Positions 11,621 through 19,639 of a DNA stretch of 19,693 nucleotides are shown here, in pieces (position 1 is the stretch's first letter; each line of letters begins with the position of its first letter). The notes under the pieces were generated by a model. It saw only the letters and a program-made list of their open reading frames with translations. It had not been told where the DNA came from and made no database searches. This stretch comes from Cristatella mucedo (Eukaryota; Bryozoa; Phylactolaemata; Cristatellidae). The DNA lies in contig WPIO01000608.1 in assembly GCA_009760855.2 (NCBI GenBank), positions 1 to 19,693 of the forward strand. Direction: 5' to 3'. A program made the translations under genes and the position numbers.

Positions 11621-12198
11621 GACATGCAGATTTAAAGTTTCTACATATTCCGCGATCTGGTGCGAACTTGTGCGAAACGTGTTATTTACGTGCGAAATGC
11701 ATTAAACATGGTGCAGCACTCTGCTGCCAGTCAGCGCACGCTCCGAAATGCAGATTTGAAGTTTCTACATATTCCGCGATCTGGTGCGAACTCGTGCAAA
11801 ACTTGTTATTTACGTGCGAAATGCTTTAAACATGGTGCAGCACTCTGCTGCCAGTCAGCGCACGCTCCGACATGCAGATTTGAAGTTTCTACATATTCCG
11901 CGATCTGGTGCGAACTCGTGCGAAACGTGTTATTTACGTGCGAAATGCTTTAAACATGGTGCAGCACTCTGCTGCCAGTCAGCGCACGCTCCGACATGCA
12001 GATTGGAAGTTTCTAGACATTCCGTGATCTGCTCCGAACTCTTGCGAAACGTGTTATTTACGTGCGAAATGCTTTAAACATGGTGCAGCACTCTGCTGCC
12101 AGTCAGTGCACGCTCCGACATGCAGATTTAAAGTTTCTACATATTCCGCGATCTGCTGCGAACTTGTGCGAAACGTGTTATTTACGTGCGAAATGCTT

Positions 12199-12322
12199 TA
12201 AACATGGTGCAGCACTCTTCTGTCAGTCAGCTCACGCTCCGAAAGGCAGAATATACGTTTCTACATATTCCGCGATCTGATGCGAACTTGTGCGAAACGT
12301 GTTATTTACGTGCGAAATGCTT
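12199..12322. repeat. Monomer with GAATATACG variant, copy 1
   Basis: The usual GATTTGAAG is replaced by GAATATACG, together with CTCTTCTGTCAG, which breaks the inverted repeat, and GAAAGGCAG. It is followed by GATCTGATGCGAACTTG. Related units occur at 13086-13209 and 17327-17450, with weaker relatives at 18320-18566 (GATTATACG, GATTTACG). Confidence 0.82.
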
Positions 12323-12695
12323 TAAACATGGTGCAGCACTCTGCTGCCAGTCAGCGCACGCTCCGAAATGCAGAATTGAAGTTTCTACATATTCCGCGAT
12401 CTGATGCGAACTTGTGCGAAACGTGTTATTTACGTGCGAAATGCTTTAAACATGGTGCAGCACTCTGCTGCCAGTCAGTGCACGCTCCGACATGCAGATT
12501 TAAAGTTTCTACATATTCCGCGATCTGGTGCGAACTTGTGCGAAACGTGTTATTACGTGCGAAATGCTTTAAAACATGGGTGCAGCACTCTGCTGCCAGT
12601 CAGCGCACGCTCCGAAATGCAGATTTGAAGTTTCTACATATTCCGCGATCTGATGCGAACTCGTGCGAAACGTGTTATTTACGTGCGAAATGCTT

Positions 12696-13085
12696 TAAAC
12701 ATGGTGCAGCACTCTGCTGCCAGTCAGCGCACGCTCCGAAATGCAGATTTGAAGTTTCTACATATTCCGCGATTTGCTGCGAACTCGTGCGAAACGTGTT
12801 ATTTACGTTCGATATGCTTTAAACATGGTGCAGCACTTTGTTGCCAGCCAGCGCACGCTCCGACATGCAGATTTAAAGTTTCTGCATATTCCGCGATCTG
12901 CTGCGAACTCGTGCCAAACGTGTTATTAACGTGCGAAATGCTTTAAACATGGTGCAGCACTCTGCTGCATGTCAGGGCACGCTCCGACATGCAGATTTGA
13001 AGTTTCTACATCTTCCGCGATCTGCTGCAAACTCGTGCGAAAAGGCGAACTTGTGCGAAACGTGTTATTTACGTGCGAAATGCTT
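12696..13085. repeat. Three-monomer cassette, copy 1
   Basis: Unit 1 has GAAATG and GATTTGCTG. Unit 2 is entered through GTTCGATATGC and has CACTTTGTTGCCAGCCAG and GTGCCAAACGTG. Unit 3 has TTATTAACG, CTGCATGTCAGGGC, TCTACATCTTCC and CTGCAAACTCG. The same order of linked variants recurs at 17824 and 19187. In this copy the third unit is 142 bp because of an 18-bp addition near 13039-13056. Confidence 0.87.
13036..13060. repeat. 18-bp insertion, partial duplication of the unit boundary
   Basis: CTCGTGCGAAAA is followed by GGCGAACTTGTGCGAAACG. The motif GCGAAC-T-GTGCGAAA is effectively present twice, and the landmark distance 12944 to 13086 is 142 instead of 124. It adds an extra TGCGAA-type word to this boundary. 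Confidence 0.82.
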
Positions 13086-13209
13086 TAAACATGGTGCAGC
13101 ACTCTGCTGTCAGTCAGCGCACGCTCCGAAATGCAGAATATACGTTTTTACATATTCCGCGATCTGCTGCGAACTTGTGCGAAACGTGTTATTTACGTGC
13201 GAAATGCTT
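13086..13209. repeat. Monomer with GAATATACG variant, copy 2
   Basis: It carries TGCTGTCAGTCAG, GAAATGCAG and GAATATACGTTTTTAC and follows directly on the first three-monomer cassette. It shares the GAATATACG change with 12199-12322 and 17327-17450. Confidence 0.82.
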
Positions 13210-13706
13210 TAAACATGGTGCAGCACTCTGCTGCCAGTCAGCGCACGCTCCGAAATGCAGATTTGAAGTTTCTACATATTCCGCGATCTGCTGCGAACTC
13301 GTGCGAAACGTGTTATTTACGTGCGAAATGCTTTAAAACATGGTGCAGCACTCTGCTGCCAGTCATGCACGCTCCGACATGCAGATTTGAAGTTTCTACA
13401 TATTCCGCGATCTGCTGCGAACTCGTGCGAAACGTGTTATTTACGTGCGAAATGCTTTAAACATGGTGCAGCACTCTGCTGTCAGTCGAGGCACGCTCCG
13501 AAATGCAGATTTATAGTTTTCTACATATTCCGCGATCTGCTGCGAACTTGTGCGAAACGTGTTATTTACGTGCGAAATGCTTTAAACATGGTGCAGCACT
13601 CTGCTGCCAGTCAGTGCACGCTCCGACATGCAGATTTGAAGTTTCTACATATTCCGCGATCTGGTGCGAACTTGTGCGAAACGTGTTATTTACGTGCTAA
13701 ATGCTT

Positions 13707-13830
13707 TAAACATGGTGCAGCACTCTGCTGTCAGTCAGAACACGCTCCGACAGGCAGATTGGAAGTTTCTAGACATTCCGCGATCTGCTCCGAACTCTTG
13801 CGAAACGTATTATTTACGTGCGAAATGCTT
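13707..13830. repeat. Monomer of the GACAGG/TCTAGACATT subtype, copy 2
   Basis: It has TGTCAGTCAGAACACG, GACAGGCAG, GATTGGAAG, TCTAGACATT and GCTCCGAACTCTTGCG. It is entered through the rare variant GTGCTAAATGC from a GTGCACG unit, exactly as at 17079, so the shared block spans at least two monomers. Confidence 0.9.
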
Positions 13831-14519
13831 TAAACATGGTGCAGCACTCTGCTGCCAGTCAGCGCACGCTCCGACATGCAGATTTGAAGTTTCTACATAT
13901 TCCGCGATCTGCTGCGAACTCGTGCGAAACGTGTTATTTACGTGCGAAATGCTTTAAACATAGTGCAGCACTCTGCTGCCAGTCAGCTCAAGCTCCGACA
14001 TGCAGATTTGAAGTTTCTTTATATTCCGCGATCTGCTGCGAACTCGTGCGAAACGTGTTATTTACGTGCGAAATGCTTTAAACATGGTGCAGCACTCTGC
14101 TGCCTGTCAGTGCACGCTCCGACATGCAGATTTGAAGTTTCTACATATTCCGCGATCTGGTGCGAACTCGTGCGAAACGTGTTATTTACGTGCGAAATGC
14201 TTTAAACATGGTGCAGCACTCTGCTGCCAGTCAGCGCACGCTCCGACATGCAGATTTGAAGTTTCTACACATTCCGCGATCTGGTGCGAACTCGTGCGAA
14301 ACGTGTTATTTACGTGCGAAATACTTTTAAACAAGGTGCAGCACTCTGCTGCCATCCAGCGCACGCTCCGACATGCAGATTTGAAGTTTCTACATATTCC
14401 GCGATCTGCTGCGAACTCGTGCGAAACGTGTTATTTACGTGCGAAATGCTTTAAACATGGTGCAGCACTCTGCTGCACGTCACGGCACGCTCCGACATGC
14501 AGATTTGAAGTTTCTACAT

Positions 14520-14539
14520 ATTCCGCGATATTCCGCGAT
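14520..14539. repeat. 10-bp tandem duplication (ATTCCGCGAT)x2
   Basis: ATTCCGCGAT is present twice in direct succession, lengthening this unit to 134 bp (landmarks 14452 and 14586). It looks like a slippage-type duplication and is absent from all other clean units. Confidence 0.9.
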
Positions 14540-14862
14540 CTGCTGCAAACTCGTGCGAAACGTGTTATTTACGTGCGAAATGCTTTAAACATGGTGCAGC
14601 ACTCTGTTGCCAGTCAGCACACGCTCCGACATGCAGATTTAAAGTTTCTACATATTCCGCGATCTGCTGCGAACTCGTGCCAAACGTGTTATTTACGTGC
14701 GAAATGCTTTAAACAAGGTGCAGCACTCTGCTGGGAGCAAGCACACGCTCCGACATGCAGATTTGAAGTTTCTACATCTTCCGCGATCTGCTGCAAACTT
14801 GTGCGAAACGTGTTATTTACGTGCGAAATGCTTTAAACATGGTGCAGCACTCTGCTGCCAGT

Positions 14863-14874
14863 GGGATTGGAAGT
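14863..14874. other. 12-bp insertion in a monomer
   Basis: GGGATTGGAAGT is inserted between GCCAGT and CAGCGC, giving a 136-bp unit (14834 to 14970). Ten of the twelve bases, GATTGGAAGT, equal the segment specific to the GACAGG subtype and its relatives. This suggests a misplaced patch of another monomer. Confidence 0.85.
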
Positions 14875-17078
14875 CAGCGCACGCTCCGACATGCAGATTT
14901 GAAGTTTCTACATATTCCGCGATCTGGTGCGAACTCGTGCGAAACGTGTTATTTACGTGCGAAATGCTTTAAACATGGTGCAGCACTCTGCTGCCAGTCA
15001 GCCCACGCTCCGAAATGCAGATTTGAAGTTTCTACATATTCCGCGATCTGATGCGAACTTGTGCGAAACGTGTTATTTACGTGCGAAATGCTTTAAACAT
15101 GGTGCAGCACTCTGCTGCCAGTCAGCCCACGCTCCGAAATGCAGATTTGAAGTTTCTAGATATTCCGCGATCTGCTCCGAACTCGTGCGAAACGTGTTGT
15201 TTACGTGCGAAATGCTTTAAACATGGTGCAGCACTCTGCTGCATGAAGGGCACGCTCCGAGATGCAGATTTAAAGTTTCTACATATTCAGCGATCTGCTG
15301 CAAACTCGTGCGAAACGTGTTATTTACGTGCGAAATGCTTTAAACATGGTGCAGCACTCTGCTGCCAGTCAGCACACGCTCCGAAATGCAGATTTAAAGT
15401 TTCTACATATTCCGCAATCTGCTGCGAACTCGTGCCAAACGTGTTATTTACGTGCGAAATGCTTTAAACATGGTGCAGCACTCTGCTGCCAGTCAGCGCA
15501 CGCTCCGACATGCAGATTTAAAGTTTCTACATATTCCGCGATCTGCTGCGAACTCGTGCGAAACGTGTTATTTACGTGCGAAATGCTTTAAACATGGTGC
15601 AGCACTCTGCTGCCAGTCAGCGCACGCTCCGACATGCAGATTTAAAGTTTCTACATATTCCGCGATCTGATGCGAACTTGTGCGAAACGTGTTATTTACG
15701 TGCGAAATGCTTTAAACATGGTGCAGCACTCTGCTGCCAGTCAGTGCACGCTCCGACATGCAGATTTAAGTTTCTACATATTCCGCGATCTGGTGCGAAC
15801 TCGTGCGAAACGTGTTATTTACGTGCGAAATGCTTTAAAAACGGAGCAGCACTCTTCTGTCAGTCAGCGCACGCTCCGACATGCAGATTTAAAGTTTCTA
15901 CATATTCCGCGATCTGCTGCGAACTTGTGCGAAACGTGTTATTTACGTGCGAAATGCTTTAAACATGGTGCAGCACTCTGCTGCAAGTCAGCCACGCTCC
16001 GAAATGCAGATTTGAAGTTTCTACATATTCCGCGATCTGATGCGAACTTGTGCGAGACGTGTTGTTTACGTGCGAAATGCTTTTAAACATGGTGCAGCAC
16101 TCTGCTGCCAGTCAGCCGCACGCTCCGACATGCAGATTTAAAGTTTCTACATATTCCGCGATCTGCTCCGAACTCTTGCGAAACGTGTTATTTACGTGCG
16201 AAATGCTTTAAACATGGTGCAGCACTCTGCTGCCAGTCAGTGCACGCTCCGACATGCAGATTTGAAGTTTTCTACATATTCCGCGATCTGGTGCGAACTT
16301 GTGCGAAACGTGTTATTTACGTGCGAAATGCTTTAAACATGGTGCAGCACTCTGCTGCCAGTCAGTGCACGCTCCGAAATGCAGATTTGAAGTTTCTACA
16401 TATTCCGCGATCTGATGCAAACTTGTGCGAAACGTGTTATTTCCGTGCAAAACGCTTTAAACATGGTGCAGCACTCTGCTGCCAGTCAGCGCACGCTCCG
16501 ACATGCAGATTTGAAGTTTCTACATATTCCGCGATTTGCTGCGAACTCGTGCGAAACGTGTTATTTACGTGCGAAATGCTTTAAACATGGTGCAGCACTC
16601 TGCTGCCAGTCAGCGCACGCTCCGACATGCAGATTTGAAGTTTCTACATATTCCGCGATCTGATGCGAAACTAGTGCGAAACGTGTTATTTACGTGCGAA
16701 ATGCTTTAAACATGGTGCAGCACTCTGCTGCCAGTCAGCGCACGCTCCGACATGCAGATTTGAAGTTTCTACATATTCCGCGATCTGGTGCGAACTCGTG
16801 CGAAACGTGTTATTTACGTGCGAAATGCATTAAACATGGTGCAGCACTCTGCTGCCAGTCAGCACACGCTCCGACATGCAGATTTGAAGTTTCTAGATAT
16901 TCCGCGATCTGCTCCGAACTCGTGCGAAACGTGTTATTTACGTGCGAAATGCTTTAAACATGGTGCAGCACTCTGCTGCCAGTCAGTGCACGCTCCGACA
17001 TGCAGATTTAAAGTTTCTACATATTCCGCGATCTGGTGCGAACTCGTGCGAAACGTGTTATTTACGTGCTAAATGCTT

Positions 17079-17202
17079 TAAACATGGTGCAGCACTCTGC
17101 TGTCAGTCAGAACACGCTCCGACAGGCAGATTGAAAGTTTCTAGACATTTCGCGATCTGCTCCAAACTCTTGCGAAACGTGTTATTTACGTGCGAAATGC
17201 TT
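17079..17202. repeat. Monomer of the GACAGG/TCTAGACATT subtype, copy 3
   Basis: It has TGTCAGTCAGAACACG, GACAGGCAG, GATTGAAAG, TCTAGACATTTCG and GCTCCAAACTCTTGCG. It is entered through GTGCTAAATGC like copy 2. Three further substitutions mark it as an independently drifting copy. Confidence 0.9.
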
Positions 17203-17326
17203 TAAACATGGTGCAGCACTCTGCTGCCAGTCAGTGCACGCTCCGACATGCAGATTTGAAGTTTCTACATATTCCGCGATCTGGTGCGAACTTGTGCGAA
17301 ACGTGTTATTTACGTGCGAAATGCTT

Positions 17327-17450
17327 TAAACATGGTGCAGCACTCTGCAGTCAGTCAGTGCACGCTCCGAAATGCAGAATATACGTTTCTACATATTCCG
17401 CGATCTGATGCAAACTTGTGCGAATCGTGTTATTTACGTGCGAAATGCTT
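17327..17450. repeat. Monomer with GAATATACG variant, copy 3
   Basis: It carries CTCTGCAGTCAGTCAGTGC, GAAATGCAG, GAATATACG and GATGCAAACTTGTGCGAATCG. Two units earlier lies a GACAGG-subtype monomer, as is also seen two units before the first GAATATACG copy, where a TCTAGACATT unit is present. Confidence 0.82.
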
Positions 17451-17823
17451 TAAACATGGTGCAGCACTCTGCTGCATGTCAGGGCACGCTCCGACATGCA
17501 GATTTGAAGTTTCTACATATTCCGCGATCTGCTGCAAACTCGTGCGAAACGTGTTATTTACGTGCGAAATGCTTTAAACATGGTGCAGCACTCTGCTGCA
17601 AGTCAGCGCACGCTCCGACATGCAGATTTGGAAGTTTCTAGATATTCCGCGATCTGCTCCGAACTCGTGCGAAACGTGTTATTTACGTGCGAAATGCTTT
17701 AAACATGGTGCAGCACTCTGCTGCCAGTCAGTGCACGCTCCGACATGCAGATTTAAAGTTTCTACATATTCCGCGATCTGGTGCGAACTTGTGCGAAACG
17801 TGTTATTTACGTGCGAAATGCTT

Positions 17824-18195
17824 TAAACATGGTGCAGCACTCTGCTGCCAGTCAGCACACGCTCCGAAATGCAGATTTGAAGTTTCTACATATTCCGCGA
17901 TTTGCTGCAAACTCGTGCGAAACGTGTTATTTACGTTCGATATGCTTTAAACATGGTGCAGCACTTTGTTGCCAGCCAGCGCACGCTCCGACATGCAGAT
18001 TTAAATTTTCTACATATTCCACGATCTGTTGCGAACTCGTGCCAAACGTGTTATTAACGTGCGAAATGCTTTAAACATCGTGCAGCACTCTGCTGCATGT
18101 CAGGGCACGCTCCGACATGCAGATTTGAAGTTTCTACATCTTCCGCGATCTGCTGCAAACTCGTGCGAAACGTGTTATTTACGTGCGAAATACAT
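17824..18195. repeat. Three-monomer cassette, copy 2
   Basis: It shows the same ordered variants as 12696-13085: GAAATG with GATTTGCTG; then GTTCGATATGC, CACTTTGTTGCCAGCCAG and GTGCCAAACGTG; then TTATTAACG, CTGCATGTCAGGGC and ACATCTTCC. All three units are 124 bp. It is followed directly by a GACAGG-subtype monomer (18196-18319). Confidence 0.9.
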
Positions 18196-18319
18196 TAAAC
18201 ATGGTGCAGCACTCTGCTGCAAGTCAGAACACGCTCCGACAGGCAGATTGGAAGTTTCTAGACATTCCGCGATCTGCTCCGAACTCTTGCGAAACGTGTT
18301 ATTTAAGTGCGAAATGCTT
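18196..18319. repeat. Monomer of the GACAGG/TCTAGACATT subtype, copy 4
   Basis: It has AAGTCAGAACACG, GACAGGCAG, GATTGGAAG, TCTAGACATT and GCTCCGAACTCTTGCG. It begins 1117 bp (nine monomers plus one base) after copy 3 and ends with the unusual ATTTAAGTGCG. It is entered through ATACATTAAAC. Confidence 0.9.
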
Positions 18320-18772
18320 TAAACATGGTGCAGCACTCTGCTGCCAGTCAGTGCACGCTCCGAAATGCAGATTATACGTTTCTACATAATCCGCCATCTG
18401 ATGCGAACTTGTGAGAAACGTGTTATTTACGTGCGAAATGCTTTAAACATGGTGCAGCACTCTGCTGCCAGTCAGCACACGCTCCGAAATGCAGATTTAC
18501 GTTTCTACATATTCCGCGATCTGATGCAAACTTGTGCGAAACGTGTTATTTACGTGCGAAATGCTTTAAACATGGTGCAGCACTCTGCTGCCAGTCAGCC
18601 CACGCTCCGACATGCAGATTTGAAGTTTCTACATATTCCGCGATCTGGTGCGAACTTGTGCGAAACGTGTTATTTACGTGCGAAATGCTTTAAACATGGT
18701 GCAGCACTCTGCTGCCAGTCAGCGCACGCTCCGACATGCAGATTTGAAGTTTCTAGATATTCCGCGATCTGC

Positions 18773-18808
18773 TGCGAACTCGTGCGAAACGTGTTATTTA
18801 CGTGCGAA
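18773..18808. other. Phased TGCGAA words (representative copy)
   Basis: TGCGAA occurs at 18773, 18783 and 18803, that is at 10-bp and 20-bp spacing, close to one and two turns of the helix. The set spans the arbitrary unit boundary and recurs in most monomers. The GACAGG-type and other GCTCCGAAC units lose the first word. This could be a DNA-binding-protein array or simply remnants of an ancestral shorter repeat; no known binding site is claimed. Confidence 0.7.
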
Positions 18809-18821
18809 ATGCTTTAAACAT
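18809..18821. other. TTTAAA-centred imperfect dyad (representative copy)
   Basis: ATG-C-TTTAAA-CAT is a palindrome apart from one extra C. It is present once per monomer and is the AT-richest point of a CG-rich half-unit. Occasional copies replace CTTTAAA with CATTAAA. Confidence 0.65.
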
Positions 18822-18906
18822 GGTGCAGCACTCTGCTGCCAGTCAGCGCACGCTCCGAAATGCAGATTTGAAGTTTCTACATATTCCGCGATCTGCTGCG
18901 AACTCG

Positions 18907-19030
18907 TGCGAAACGTGTTATTTACGTGCGAAATGCTTTAAACATGGTGCAGCACTCTGCTGCCAGTCAGCGCACGCTCCGACATGCAGATTTGAAGTTT
19001 CTACATATTCCGCGATCTGGTGCGAACTTG
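18907..19030. repeat. Reference intact monomer, 124 bp
   Basis: This copy is close to the majority sequence and is offered as the reference unit. It begins TGCGAAACG, has TTTAAA near position 31, the inverted repeat GCAGCACTCTGCTGC near 43-57, CTCCGACATGCAG near 71-83, TTTCTACATATTCCGCGATC near 92-111, and ends GGTGCGAACTTG. The commonest alternative endings are CTGCGAACTCG and ATGCGAACTTG. Confidence 0.93.
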
Positions 19031-19186
19031 TGCGAAACGTGTTATTTACGTGCGAAATGCGTTAAACATGGTGCAGCACTCTGCTGCCAGTCAGCGCACG
19101 CTCCGAAATGCAGATTTGAAGTTTCTACATATTCCGCGATCTGATGCAAACTTGTGCGAAACGTGTTATTTACGTGCGAAATGCTT

Positions 19187-19554
19187 TAAACATGGTGCAG
19201 CACTCTGCTGCCAGTCAGAGCACGCTCCGAAATGCAGATTTGAAGTTTCTACATATTCCGCGATCTGCTGCAAACTCGTGCGAAACGTGTTATTTACGTT
19301 CGATATGCTTTAAACATGGTGCAGCACTTTGTTGCCAGCCAGCGCACGCTCCGACATGCAGATTTAAAGTTTCTACATATTCCGCAATCTGCTGCGAACT
19401 CGTGCCAAACGTGTTATTTACGTGCGAAATGCTTTAAACATGGTGCAGCACTCTGCTGCATGTCAGGGCACGCTCCGACATGCAGATTTGAAGTTTCTAC
19501 ATCTTCCGCGATCTGCTGCGAACTCGTGCCAAACGTGTTATTTACGTGCGAAAT
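19187..19554. repeat. Three-monomer cassette, copy 3, truncated at its end
   Basis: It repeats GAAATG, then GTTCGATATGC with CACTTTGTTGCCAGCCAG and GTGCCAAACGTG, then CTGCATGTCAGGGC with ACATCTTCC. Its second unit starts 1363 bp (11 monomers minus one base) after that of copy 2. Here the third unit keeps TTATTTACG instead of TTATTAACG and ends CTGCGAACTCGTGCC. The array then breaks into a shortened monomer at 19554. Confidence 0.88.
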
Positions 19555-19558
19555 AGAC

Positions 19559-19614
19559 ATTCCGCGATCTGCTCCGAACTCTTGCGAAACGTGTTATTTA
19601 CGTGCGAAATGCTT
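19559..19614. repeat. Truncated monomer (56 bp) at a subtype junction
   Basis: GTGCGAAAT (ending 19554) joins AGACATTCCGCG (from 19555), skipping 68 bp. The distance 19435 to 19615 is 180, equal to one full unit plus 56 bp. The right side is the tail of a GACAGG-type monomer (TCTAGACATT ... GCTCCGAACTCTTGCG), the same type that follows the intact cassette at 18196. The shortened unit is therefore an internal deletion of that monomer. The given interval is the 56 bp between register-equivalent points. Confidence 0.85.
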
Positions 19615-19624
19615 TAGACATGGT

Positions 19625-19639
19625 GCAGCACTCTGCTGC
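19625..19639. other. Inverted repeat GCAGCA-CTC-TGCTGC (representative copy)
   Basis: A perfect 6-bp stem with a 3-nt loop is present once in nearly every clean monomer. Some copies carry TGTTGC in the second arm (near 12840, 14608 and 17968), which would still pair in RNA through a G-U wobble. Others (near 12215 and 15853, CTCTTCTGTC) break it. It could form a cruciform or RNA hairpin; no function is shown. Confidence 0.75.

Noticed and set aside
14182-14364. Reverse-strand open frames (also at 90-278, 814-1062, 2276-2524, 3515-3760, 5578-5784).
   Set aside because: They are translations of the same satellite on the other strand and give different, unrelated lengths depending on local indels.
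14066-14836. Long open frame of 256 codons and dozens of overlapping frames of 60-217 codons across the array, with recurring Cys-rich segments (CETCYLRAKCF).
   Set aside because: A 124-bp unit shifts the frame by one base per copy, so all frames show the same three peptide segments in rotation until the TAA in CTTTAAAC is met. There is no unique coding sequence, no consistent start context and no domain; the Cys pattern is the repeat read in one frame, not a zinc finger.
18783-18906. CENP-B box in the monomer.
   Set aside because: I looked on both strands for TTCG followed by the spaced A and CGGG core. TTTCGCACG-type words exist on the minus strand but no CGGG lies at the required spacing.
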